From Limnoglobus roseus (GTDB lineage: Bacteria; Planctomycetota; Planctomycetia; Gemmatales; Gemmataceae), in the NCBI RefSeq assembly GCF_008254045.1, contig NZ_CP042425.1:1860001-1924000 (forward strand): a DNA stretch of 64,000 bases, given 5' to 3'. The position numbers and the translations under genes were made by a program. This document shows, piece after piece, positions 1-8,163 of the stretch. The notes under the pieces were generated by a model. It had not been told where the DNA came from and made no database searches. It saw only the letters and a list, made by a program, of their open reading frames with translations. The number at the start of each line of letters is the position of its first letter. Position 1 is the stretch's first letter.

Positions 1-1
1 G

Positions 2-2707
2 CCGGAACAACTGGTCGGGCTGGGGCTGCCCCGGTCGGCCGAGTTCGTGGCGGCGGCCATCGGCTGCTGGCGGACCGGGGCGGCATTCCTTCCACTCGAC
101 GCCCGGTGGCCGACCGACCGGCTGGAGTTCATCGTCCGCGACAGCGGCCTGTTGCTCGCGGTCGCAGTCGGGCCGCAAGCTGCCGAGTTGCGGCGGCTCG
201 GCGTCACCACTCTCGACCCGGACGCGCCGTTCGACTTGGTGACCACCTCGCCCATCTACGGCCCGAACCGACTCGCCTACGCCGTCTACACCTCCGGTTC
301 GACCGGCCGGCCGAAGGGCGTTCTCGTCGAACACCGCGGGATCGTGAACCTCCTCGACGCTCAGATCGCCGCGTTCGACCTAACCCCCGGCTCGCGGGCG
401 CTCTGGGTGCTCAGCCCGGCGTTCGACGCCTCGGTGTCGGACATCGGCACAGCCCTCCTCGCCGGCGCGACCTTGTGTGTCGAACCGGACGACGACCTCC
501 GCGACCCCGTCCGACTGATCCGACTCCTCCGCGACCGTGCGATCACGCACGTCGATCTGCCGCCGGCCCTCCTCGGCGTGCTGGACCCGGCCGAACTCCC
601 GCCTTCGCTCCGAACCGTGGTAATCGGCGGCGAACCGGCCCCCGCGGAAGCCGTGCGGCGGTGGGCGGCGAGGGTTCGGGTCGTCAACGTCTACGGCCCG
701 ACCGAGGCGACCGTCTGCACGAGTCTCGGTGCGTGCGACCCGGTTACGTGGGCGGACCCGCTGCTCGGCCGGCCCATCCCGGGCATCCGCTATCAAGTTC
801 TGGACGACGAGTGGAACCCGGTGCCACCCGGCGGGGTCGGCGAACTGTTCATCACCGGGGTCGGGCTGGCCCGCGGTTATCTGAACCGGCCGGACCTGAC
901 CGCGGTGAAGTTCCCGACAGTCCGCGGCGAACGCTGGTACCGCACGGGAGATCGGGTGCGCCGGCGGCCCGACGGTGAGTTCGTCTTCGTCGGCCGGGCC
1001 GACCGGCAGTTCAAGCTCCGGGGTCAACTCGTCGAACCCGGCGAAGTCGAGGCACGGTTGCTAGAACTTCCCGGCGTGCGGGAAGCGGCGGTGGTCCGCC
1101 GGGCCGCCGGAGATCGCGTGGCGATCGTCGCCGTGGTCGCCGCGAGTGATGAGGGACTGTCGGCAACTGCGATCAGCGAACACTTGGCCCGGACGGTCCC
1201 GCCGTGGATGGTGCCGCAGCGCGTCGAGTTCCTTCCGACATTGCCGCGGACTACGGCTGGGAAGGTGGATTACCCCGCCCTGGAAGCGGAGCGCTCTCAC
1301 CCTTCTGGCGAAGTGCGGGAGAGCGGCGGGTCCGATTCGCGTGAGGGAGCACTACTCGCGGTGTGGTCGGCAGTCCTGGGGCGGCCAGCCGACCCGGCGG
1401 TCGGGTTTCTCGAACAGGGCGGCGACTCGCTCGGGGTGTTGCAGGTGGTAGCGGCCGCCCACGCGCGCGGGCTGACCCTCCGCCCGTCGCTCGTCGCCAA
1501 CGGGCTGACGGCGTCCGAGATCGTCGCCCGCCTGCGGGCCGGGCCGGAACGCGACGCGCTCCCGGCAGCGTTCCTGGAGGCCGAAGCTGCGGCGGAACTG
1601 TCGCGCCTGCCTTCGTCTGCTCCCGCCCGCGGCCACCCGGCCGTGTCTCCGGGGCGAATCCTCCTCACCGGGGCGACCGGGTTCCTCGGTTCGTGGCTCC
1701 TGTCCAAACTGCTCGCCCGCAATTCCGCCGAAATCCACTGCCTCGTCCGCGGGGCCGGGCGACTGCCGCCCGACCCGCGGGTTCACCCGATCATCGGCGA
1801 CCTAGAACGGCCCCGATTCGGGTTGTCGGCAGCCGCATGGGACGAACTCACCGACCGGATCGACGCCGTCTACCACTGTGCGGCTGCGGTGGACGTGGTC
1901 CGACCGTTCCACCGGTTGCGGGCCGCGAACCTCGGCGGGACGGCGGCCGTCCTGGGGTTGGTTGGCACCGGTCGGCCGAAGCGTTTGCATTACGCCTCGA
2001 CGCTCTCCGTCTTCGTTTCCACCGACCGTGCCCACGGACTGCTGCGGGAGGACGATGATCTGACTGCGACCGGGGAGGTGTACGGCGGCTATGCCCAGAC
2101 GAAGTGGGCCGCCGAGCGGCTTCTCCGACTCTCGGGCGGGCGGTTCGGGCCGGTCGCGCACTACCGCCTCGGCCTCATCACCGGCGATACCCGCACCGGC
2201 CGCGGACCGGGCCGTGATCTGTTCACGCAGTTCATCCGCGGGCTGGCCCGCGTCGGCGGTTACCCGGCCGGGGTGGGCGAACTTAGCGTGGACATCACGC
2301 CCGTCGATTACGCTGCGGCGGCGATGGCCCGGCTCTCGCTGGCGGAACATTGGGACGGGGCCACGTTCCACTTGGCGAACTCTCGTAGCCTCTCGCTGGC
2401 GGAACTGCTCGACGCCGTCCGGGCAAGCGGAGTACGGCTCGACCCGTTGTCGATGGCCGAGTTCCGGGCGCGGGCCGCGGGCCTCGACCCGTCGGCCGCC
2501 GCGGGGTGCCTCGGCCTCTGCCGTGCCCTCCCCGGCGAGGAGTTCGACCAACTGCGGGCGACCGACTTGTTCCAGGCCACGGGTGTGAGCTTCGACCAAA
2601 CGAATACGACCGCCACCCTCGGCGGCAGTGGGATCGCGTGCCCGCCGCCGGAGCCAGAACTGATTCGCAAGTACGTCGCCGCCGCCCTCGACGGGATCGA
2701 CCGATGA
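2..2707 (+). CDS. NRPS-like protein, 3' part: adenylation - carrier - terminal reductase
   Basis: The reading frame is open to the left edge, so the N-terminus is missing. Visible in order: an AMP-binding adenylation domain with the phosphate loop YTSGSTGRPKG (about nt 287-320), FDASVSD (A4 region), VNVYGPTE (A5, about nt 688), YRTGD and the A10 lysine in TTAGKVDYP; a carrier domain with GGDSL (about nt 1418-1432), whose Ser would carry phosphopantetheine; and a NAD-binding_4 thioester reductase with GATGFLGS (about nt 1672) and the active-site pattern YGGYAQTKW. The Asp of FDAS sits where amino-acid-activating domains hold the substrate alpha-amine, so an amino acid substrate is plausible. 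The reductase would release the thioester as an aldehyde or alcohol using NAD(P)H. Its stop overlaps the next start (ATGA). A condensation domain may lie upstream of the window; it cannot be seen here. Confidence 0.9.
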   Translation, partial: PEQLVGLGLPRSAEFVAAAIGCWRTGAAFLPLDARWPTDRLEFIVRDSGLLLAVAVGPQAAELRRLGVTTLDPDAPFDLVTTSPIYGPNRLAYAVYTSGSTGRPKGVLVEHRGIVNLLDAQIAAFDLTPGSRALWVLSPAFDASVSDIGTALLAGATLCVEPDDDLRDPVRLIRLLRDRAITHVDLPPALLGVLDPAELPPSLRTVVIGGEPAPAEAVRRWAARVRVVNVYGPTEATVCTSLGACDPVTWADPLLGRPIPGIRYQVLDDEWNPVPPGGVGELFITGVGLARGYLNRPDLTAVKFPTVRGERWYRTGDRVRRRPDGEFVFVGRADRQFKLRGQLVEPGEVEARLLELPGVREAAVVRRAAGDRVAIVAVVAASDEGLSATAISEHLARTVPPWMVPQRVEFLPTLPRTTAGKVDYPALEAERSHPSGEVRESGGSDSREGALLAVWSAVLGRPADPAVGFLEQGGDSLGVLQVVAAAHARGLTLRPSLVANGLTASEIVARLRAGPERDALPAAFLEAEAAAELSRLPSSAPARGHPAVSPGRILLTGATGFLGSWLLSKLLARNSAEIHCLVRGAGRLPPDPRVHPIIGDLERPRFGLSAAAWDELTDRIDAVYHCAAAVDVVRPFHRLRAANLGGTAAVLGLVGTGRPKRLHYASTLSVFVSTDRAHGLLREDDDLTATGEVYGGYAQTKWAAERLLRLSGGRFGPVAHYRLGLITGDTRTGRGPGRDLFTQFIRGLARVGGYPAGVGELSVDITPVDYAAAAMARLSLAEHWDGATFHLANSRSLSLAELLDAVRASGVRLDPLSMAEFRARAAGLDPSAAAGCLGLCRALPGEEFDQLRATDLFQATGVSFDQTNTTATLGGSGIACPPPEPELIRKYVAAALDGIDR

Positions 2708-3672
2708 CGACCGGGATGCTCCTCGGAAAGTTCCTGCCCCCGCACCTCGGGCACGTGTACCTCGGCGAGTTCGCCGGCCGGTTCGTCGATCGGCTCACGA
2801 TCGTCGTCTGTTCGCTACAACGCGAGCCGATCCCCGGCGAACTGCGGTTCCAGTGGATGCGCGAGTTGTTCCCGTTCGACAACGTCGTCCACCTGACGGA
2901 CGAACTGCCCCAAGAACCGGTCGAGCACCCGGACTTTTGGAACCTCTGGCGCTCGGCCCTGTTGCGGGTGCTGCCAGGCCGGCCGGATTACGTCTTCGCG
3001 TCGGAACAGTACGGTTGGCGGCTCGCGGAAGAACTCGGGGCCGCGTTCGTGCCGGTGGACGGGGCGCGGTCGGCGGTGCCGGTGAGCGGGACCGTGATCC
3101 GCACCGACCCGGCTGCGAACTGGGATTATCTGCCTCGGTGTGTGAGGCCGCACTTTGTGAAGCGGGTCTGCGTGTTCGGGCCGGAATCGACGGGCAAGAC
3201 GACGCTCGCCCGGCGGCTGGCAGAACACTTCGGCACGGCGTGGGTGCCGGAATACGCCCGGACGCTGCTCGAATCCATTGGCCGTGAAGTGCGCGTCAAG
3301 GACATGGAGCGCATCGCCCGCGGGCAGGCCGCCTCGGAGGACGCCCTCGCCCGGAACGCAACGAGGGTACTGATTGCCGACACCGACCCGTTGGCGACAC
3401 TTGTCTGGAGCGACGTGCTGTTCGGGGCTGTGCCGCCGGCGGTGCGGGAACTGGCCGACGCCCGTGCCGCCGACCTTTACCTGCTCACCGAGGCGGACGT
3501 GCCGTGGGTGGCGGACCCGGTTCGATACCGACCTGACGGCGGCCGCGATTTCTTCGAGCGGTGCCGGGCGGAACTCGCCGCCCGCGGCCGGCGGTTCGTC
3601 GTGATCCGCGGCGATTGGGACGAGCGGTTCCGCACCGCCGTCGCCGCGGTCGAAGAGTTACTCCGCCGGTAG
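2704..3672 (+). CDS. nadR: NadR-type NMN adenylyltransferase / ribosylnicotinamide kinase-like protein
   Basis: A 322-residue protein that starts inside the stop codon of the NRPS-like gene (ATGA, 4-base overlap), which suggests translational coupling. The N-terminal half is a nucleotidyltransferase with GKFLPPHLGH (HxGH motif) and VSGTVIR (ISSTxxR-like motif), as in NMN adenylyltransferases. The C-terminal half is a P-loop kinase with GPESTGKTT and DTDPLAT, matching the ribosylnicotinamide kinase half of NadR. The family makes NAD from NMN or nicotinamide riboside in the cytoplasm. No N-terminal DNA-binding domain is present, unlike the enterobacterial repressor NadR. Its place beside a reductase-ending synthetase could mean NAD supply for that pathway or chance linkage. 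The last 15 bases overlap the end of the convergent oxygenase gene. Confidence 0.85.
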   Translation: MTTGMLLGKFLPPHLGHVYLGEFAGRFVDRLTIVVCSLQREPIPGELRFQWMRELFPFDNVVHLTDELPQEPVEHPDFWNLWRSALLRVLPGRPDYVFASEQYGWRLAEELGAAFVPVDGARSAVPVSGTVIRTDPAANWDYLPRCVRPHFVKRVCVFGPESTGKTTLARRLAEHFGTAWVPEYARTLLESIGREVRVKDMERIARGQAASEDALARNATRVLIADTDPLATLVWSDVLFGAVPPAVRELADARAADLYLLTEADVPWVADPVRYRPDGGRDFFERCRAELAARGRRFVVIRGDWDERFRTAVAAVEELLRR

Positions 3673-4500
3673 CCGTGGGTAGTCGCCGACCGAGCACCCG
3701 GTCGAGCGGTTGTCGGCGTTGGGTGCCCCGACGCCGGCCGCGTGGTCGGCCAGATCGACGGTGCGGAAGTCGAGGCTGAAGCGGGTTCGGCCGGTGGCAT
3801 TCTTGCGGGTCTGGTGAAAATGCGCGCCGGCGAACAGCACCAAGTCACCGGCGGCAGCCGCGAAGCCGATCTCCCGGCCGGGGTCGAACTCGCCGATCTG
3901 ACCGGGGTAGGTGTGCGTTCGGCCGTGCGTCGGGTTCTGCCACCCGATGCGCAGGGCGGCCCCGTTCTTTGTCCAGGCGTCGTGGTCGAACGCCTCCGAG
4001 TTGTTCGGGACCGGGCGGTCGAACCAGTCGGGGTAAAACACGAACGTCTCGGCCGGGGTCACGTCGTGGAGGGGCACCCACCACGTGATCTCGGCCTGCG
4101 AGTGGGCGTACCAGGTGTCGCGGTGGGCGTAGTAGATCGGGGCCGCGGCCGGGTTCTCGAACCCCTTGTGGGAGATGACCCGCAGCCGGGCCGGGTCGCA
4201 CGCCACGCGGGTCGGGTCGAAGCCCCGCCCCCGCAGTACGGCGGCGACTAAAGCGTGGAACGGCTGTTCGGTGTAGATCGCCTTGCGGAGTCGGCCGACG
4301 CGGTCGAAGAAGTCGCCGTCGGACGTGCGGAACTGGGCCTCGCGTGGGTTTTCGCCGAGTTCCGCCTCGACCACGGCCCAGACCTCGCGGATTAATCGGG
4401 CCGTGGCCGCGTCGCCGGGAAGGTGGAAGATGGTGCCGGCGTACAGAGCACGACGGGTCTCGGCTTCGTCGGCCGGTAACTCGGTGAGGACTGGGTTCAT
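3658..4500 (-). CDS. phytanoyl-CoA dioxygenase (PhyH)-like Fe(II)/2-oxoglutarate oxygenase
   Basis: A 280-residue protein. It has the facial-triad pattern of non-heme iron oxygenases: HRD at residues 126-128 (HxD), a distal His in AGAHFHQ (about 226-229) and following Arg residues (RTRF, about 238-240) suited to binding 2-oxoglutarate. Such enzymes hydroxylate or otherwise oxidise small molecules and are common in antibiotic and siderophore loci. The start ATG at 4500 is within the stop of the upstream methyltransferase (ATGA overlap), so the two are probably co-translated. A longer reading upstream exists but lies within the methyltransferase and has no homology-like character. The substrate cannot be read from the sequence. 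Confidence 0.75.
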   Translation of the reverse strand: MNPVLTELPADEAETRRALYAGTIFHLPGDAATARLIREVWAVVEAELGENPREAQFRTSDGDFFDRVGRLRKAIYTEQPFHALVAAVLRGRGFDPTRVACDPARLRVISHKGFENPAAAPIYYAHRDTWYAHSQAEITWWVPLHDVTPAETFVFYPDWFDRPVPNNSEAFDHDAWTKNGAALRIGWQNPTHGRTHTYPGQIGEFDPGREIGFAAAAGDLVLFAGAHFHQTRKNATGRTRFSLDFRTVDLADHAAGVGAPNADNRSTGCSVGDYPRLPAE

Positions 4501-5264
4501 GTCGGTCTCCGGGCGACGGCGATGCACCGCGGGCTGTTCAGTGTCAGGGGTTGGCTGTCGATTCCGCCGAGGAACGTCACGTCGGTGAACCCGACGGATC
4601 GGAGCAACCGGGCGAGGTCGGCCGGCAGGTAGAGGCGAACGACGCTCCGCCTCACCCGCCGGGTGCCGTCGGGCAGGACGAACGTCCACACCTGCTTGAG
4701 CAACCCGGCCGGCAGATCGGGTTCGCTCTCGCGGATCAACAGAACCTCACCGTCGGGCCGCGACAGCCGATAGGTGAGGGCGTGCTGGAAGTCCCGCAGC
4801 AGGCGGGCGACGTGCTGGTAGTCGAGGGCGAAACGGCCGCCCGGCAGGAGGCTGTCGAACGCCCGGCCGAGCATTTCCCGATTGCGGCCGTCGTCGGAGT
4901 CGTTCCCGAACCCGGTGTTCCAGTTGAACCCGCCGTCGCACGGGTTCGGGGCCATGAACGCGAAGGCATCGCCGGGGAAAAAATCGGCCCCGCATTTCTG
5001 CCCGGCCGCGGCCTCGTTCGCCCGCCGGACGTACTCTTCACACTGATCGACCCCGACCACCCGAACCCCGGTCGCAGCCATCGGTAGGGAGATCGTCCCC
5101 GTCCCGCAGCACTGGTCGAAGACCGTGGCCCCCGGCTCCAGGCCGAGGGTGTGGATCAGAAATCGGGCCGTTTGCCCGGAGTCCTGGCGGGACAGGAAGA
5201 GATCGGCTACGATGTCGTCGTAGAGCGTCTGCCACCAGTCCTGGTCCCCGAACCCGTCGGTCAT
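4497..5264 (-). CDS. class I SAM-dependent methyltransferase
   Basis: A 255-residue protein with a Rossmann-type SAM-binding signature: motif I VFDQCCGTGTIS (about residues 48-59), followed by VVGVDQ, whose Asp would bind the ribose of SAM. The fold family methylates small molecules, proteins or RNA; the target here is unknown. It is the first gene of a two-gene minus-strand unit and overlaps the oxygenase gene by 4 bases. It is divergent from the dehydrogenase at 5316, with a 51-base gap that must hold both promoters. The context suggests tailoring of the product of the neighbouring NRPS-like protein, which is inference. Confidence 0.8.
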   Translation of the reverse strand: MTDGFGDQDWWQTLYDDIVADLFLSRQDSGQTARFLIHTLGLEPGATVFDQCCGTGTISLPMAATGVRVVGVDQCEEYVRRANEAAAGQKCGADFFPGDAFAFMAPNPCDGGFNWNTGFGNDSDDGRNREMLGRAFDSLLPGGRFALDYQHVARLLRDFQHALTYRLSRPDGEVLLIRESEPDLPAGLLKQVWTFVLPDGTRRVRRSVVRLYLPADLARLLRSVGFTDVTFLGGIDSQPLTLNSPRCIAVARRPT

Positions 5265-5315
5265 TCCCGGTGTCCCCTTCAGTTACAGACCTGAGCATAC
5301 CCGGAGGTCGCCCGG

Positions 5316-6242
5316 ATGGCCATGATGCGTGCGGTTGTGCTGGACGATCGGGGCGTCGGGTTTCGCCGAGTACCAATCCCCGAACTGAGACACCCGGACG
5401 ACGTGCGGGTTCGCGTGAGCGTCGCCGGGCTTTGCCGGACGGACCTGCTGGTGGCCGCGGGGAAACTGCCGGTCGCGACCCCACGGGTTCTCGGGCACGA
5501 GTTCTCCGGGACGGTCGAAGCGGTTGGCCCGGCCGCGGCGGGGGTGAAGCCTGGCGACCGGGTAGCCGTGAACCCGGTGTTCGGGTGCGGCCGGTGCCCC
5601 GTGTGCGCCGCCGACCCGATCAACTGCCCGCGGCGGACGATGCTCGGCCTCGACCGGGACGGGGCCTTCGCGGAATTTGTGGTTGTGCCGGCGGCGAACG
5701 TGTTCCCGGTTCCGCCGCACGTTCCCGAGTTGGCCGCAGCCTACGCCGAACCGGTGGCCGCCGCGTTGGCGGTGTTCAACGCCGGGCTCGATCCGAGTGA
5801 GTACGGCCTCGTCCACGGGAACAACCGATTCGCGCGGCTGGTCGAACTCGTCCTCTGCGACGCCGGGTTCGGCACGCTGTCCCGCGTCGATCCGGCCGTC
5901 GCCCTCGACGACGAGTTCGACTTCGCCGTTGAGACGGGGCTGGACGGCCCAACGTTTGACGACTTGGTCCGGGTCATCCGGCCGGGCGGCACGCTGGTGG
6001 TCAAGAGCCGACAGGCCGTTCGCGTGGGCGTGGACTTCGCCGCGGCGGTGCGGAAGCAACTCACGATTCGGGCGGTCAACTACGGGCCGTTCCGCCGAGC
6101 CGTGGGGCTGCTCGCTGAGGGTCGGTTGAACCTGACGGGCCTCTTCGGCGCGACGTACCCGTTGGAACGGTGGCACGAAGCGTTCGCGGCGGCCGGCAAC
6201 GAGGCGGCGAAGGTGTTCCTGACGACGGCCACGGAAGGCTGA
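5316..6242 (+). CDS. zinc-type medium-chain dehydrogenase (MDR family), short
   Basis: A 308-residue MDR protein. Seen: GLCRTDLL with the catalytic-site Cys, GHEFSG with the zinc-ligand His-Glu, the four-Cys structural zinc lobe CGRCPVCAADPINC, and AYAEPVAAAL. The usual glycine-rich GxGxxG turn is replaced by VHGNNRFARLV, so cofactor binding may be altered or weak. The C-terminal half (RPGGTLVVKS) still follows the MDR pattern. GGAGGT at 5303-5308, 7 bases before the ATG at 5316, supports this start over the two ATGs just inside. The stop is 3 bases before asnB, so they likely form one transcript. Probable role is oxidation or reduction of an alcohol/aldehyde in the locus, perhaps the aldehyde released by the terminal reductase; this is inference. 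Confidence 0.8.
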   Translation: MAMMRAVVLDDRGVGFRRVPIPELRHPDDVRVRVSVAGLCRTDLLVAAGKLPVATPRVLGHEFSGTVEAVGPAAAGVKPGDRVAVNPVFGCGRCPVCAADPINCPRRTMLGLDRDGAFAEFVVVPAANVFPVPPHVPELAAAYAEPVAAALAVFNAGLDPSEYGLVHGNNRFARLVELVLCDAGFGTLSRVDPAVALDDEFDFAVETGLDGPTFDDLVRVIRPGGTLVVKSRQAVRVGVDFAAAVRKQLTIRAVNYGPFRRAVGLLAEGRLNLTGLFGATYPLERWHEAFAAAGNEAAKVFLTTATEG

Positions 6243-6245
6243 CGC

Positions 6246-8126
6246 ATGTGCGGCATCCTCGCGATCCACAACCCGGCCGGCGGCGTCACCGAGGCGGAAC
6301 TGCGTCGCGGACTTGCCGTGTTGCGGCACCGTGGCCCGGACGGCACGGGCGTCTGGCTGTCGCCGGACCGCACGGTTGGCATCGGCCACACCCGGCTCGG
6401 GGTGATCGACCCGCTCGGCGGCCGACAACCTCTCGTTAGCGAAGACGGCACCGTCGTCGCCGCGGTCAACGGCGAGTTCTACGACCACGATCGCATCCGC
6501 CGCGAACTCGAATCTCGCGGCCACGTCTTCCGCACCCGAAGCGACTCGGAAATCCTCGTCCACCTCTACGAAGACGACTCGGACGGCGTCGCCGCCCGCC
6601 TGCGCGGCGAGTTCGCGTTCGTGCTCTGGGACACCCGCCGTCGCCGCTTGCTGGCGGCCCGCGATCCGTTCGGCGTCAAGCCCCTCGTCTTCCACGCCGA
6701 CAGCCGGCGGACGGTCTTCGCGTCGGAAGCGAAGGCGCTGTTCGCGCTCGGCGTGCCGGCAGCCTGGGACGCGGCCGCGCTGTGGCAGGTGTGCGGGATG
6801 CAGTACCCGCTGCCGGGGCAAACGCTCTTCCGCGGCGTGCGCGAACTCTTACCCGGCGGGGCCGCCACGCTCTCACCTACCGGGCCGCCGACGATCTGGG
6901 AGTACGACCCAATCGAAGCGAATGTCGCCGGAACGACCGACGGGGATTCGGGTCACCTCGCGGCTCTGTTGCGGGCCAAACTCGACGAGGCGGTGCGGCT
7001 GCGATTGCGGGCCGACGTGCCGGTCTGTTTCCACCTCAGTGGCGGCCTCGACTCCACGTCCATCGTCGCCTTGGCGAAGCGCCACCTCGGCCGCCCGCCC
7101 GTCTGCTTCACCGTCGGGTTCGACGCTCCGGCTTACGACGAACTCGACGAGGCCCGCGAGTCGGCCGCGTTCCTCGGGGCCGAACTCCACGAAGTTCGCG
7201 TCTCGCAACGCGACCAGTTCGATCACCTCGAAGACGCGGTGTACTACAGCGAGGGGCTGGCGATCAACGGCCACTTGCCGGCGAAGTACCTGCTGGCCCG
7301 GGCAGTTCGTCGGGCCGGGTTCAAGGTCGTGCTGTCTGGCGAGGGGGCCGACGAGATCCTCGGCGGATACGCCCACTTCCGGCAGGACCTGCTCGGCGAC
7401 GACCCGGCCGCGCTCGCCGCGCTCAAGGCCGCCAACGCCGACATGGCCGGCATCCAACTCCCCGAGGGCGATGGGCTGCCACTCGCCGCGGTGCAGGAGC
7501 GGTTCGGGTTCGTGCCCGCGTTCCTTCAAGCGAAGGCGACGCTGGGACTGAGGTTGCGCGGACTCCTTCGGCCCGAATTCGTCGCGGAATTCGCCGCCGT
7601 CGATCCGTACCGCGAGTTCGTCGCACGTTTCCCGCGGCTCACCGGCCGGGACCGGGTTGACGTGTCGAGCCACCTCTGGACGCGGTCGGCGCTGGCGAAG
7701 TACATCCTCCGCACGCTCGGCGACGGCACGGAGATGGCCCACGGGGTCGAAGGCCGGGTGCCGTTTCTTGATCCGGTCCTTGCCCGCTTCGCGTCCGGCC
7801 TGCCCACGAGCGTGAAGATCCGCGATGGCGTCGAGAAGTGGTTGCTGCGGGAAGCCTTGAAGGACGTGTTGCCGCCGGCCGTGTACGCCCGCCGGAAGCA
7901 CCCGTTCACGGCCCCGCCGCCTGCCCGGTTCGCCCGCGAGTTCTTCCGCGACCGGCTTTCGCCGACGGCCCTGGCCGGCTCGCCGTGCTTCGACCCGGCC
8001 GCGGTGGGCCGCTTCCTCGACCAACTCGACACCGCCGGGGACGCGGCCCGCACCGCCGCCGACCCGGCGCTCATGATCGTCCTCACGAGCGTCCTCCTCC
8101 AAGAGCGACTCGGCCTCTCAGCCTGA
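6246..8126 (+). CDS. asnB: asparagine synthase (glutamine-hydrolysing), AsnB-type
   Basis: A 626-residue two-domain enzyme. It begins MCGILAIHN; Cys2, exposed after Met removal, is the N-terminal nucleophile of class II glutamine amidotransferases. The C-terminal synthetase domain carries the ATP-pyrophosphatase motif SGGLDSTS (about residues 262-269). The family transfers ammonia from glutamine to aspartate or, in secondary-metabolite loci, to other carboxylates. The retained Cys2 argues against the beta-lactam synthetase branch, which has lost it. It follows the dehydrogenase by 3 bases, inside a run of tailoring-type genes, so a pathway role is possible, but a plain asparagine synthetase cannot be excluded. 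Confidence 0.9.
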   Translation: MCGILAIHNPAGGVTEAELRRGLAVLRHRGPDGTGVWLSPDRTVGIGHTRLGVIDPLGGRQPLVSEDGTVVAAVNGEFYDHDRIRRELESRGHVFRTRSDSEILVHLYEDDSDGVAARLRGEFAFVLWDTRRRRLLAARDPFGVKPLVFHADSRRTVFASEAKALFALGVPAAWDAAALWQVCGMQYPLPGQTLFRGVRELLPGGAATLSPTGPPTIWEYDPIEANVAGTTDGDSGHLAALLRAKLDEAVRLRLRADVPVCFHLSGGLDSTSIVALAKRHLGRPPVCFTVGFDAPAYDELDEARESAAFLGAELHEVRVSQRDQFDHLEDAVYYSEGLAINGHLPAKYLLARAVRRAGFKVVLSGEGADEILGGYAHFRQDLLGDDPAALAALKAANADMAGIQLPEGDGLPLAAVQERFGFVPAFLQAKATLGLRLRGLLRPEFVAEFAAVDPYREFVARFPRLTGRDRVDVSSHLWTRSALAKYILRTLGDGTEMAHGVEGRVPFLDPVLARFASGLPTSVKIRDGVEKWLLREALKDVLPPAVYARRKHPFTAPPPARFAREFFRDRLSPTALAGSPCFDPAAVGRFLDQLDTAGDAARTAADPALMIVLTSVLLQERLGLSA

Positions 8127-8151
8127 CCATCCTTCGGGATCGACCCGCCGC

Positions 8152-8157
8152 TACAAT
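8152..8157 (+). promoter_or_regulatory. -10 box TACAAT, likely leaderless start for dus
   Basis: TACAAT ends 6 bases before the ATG at 8164. That puts the predicted transcription start at or next to the start codon, and no Shine-Dalgarno sequence precedes the gene. No clear -35 is visible. Confidence 0.45.
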
Positions 8158-8163
8158 GTCCCG

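Noticed and set aside
5283..6821. A 512-residue minus-strand frame across the dehydrogenase and asnB
   Set aside because: It lies opposite two well-supported genes and has no domain.
6246..8126. AsnB protein as a beta-lactam synthetase
   Set aside because: The N-terminal Cys nucleophile is present, which that branch has lost.
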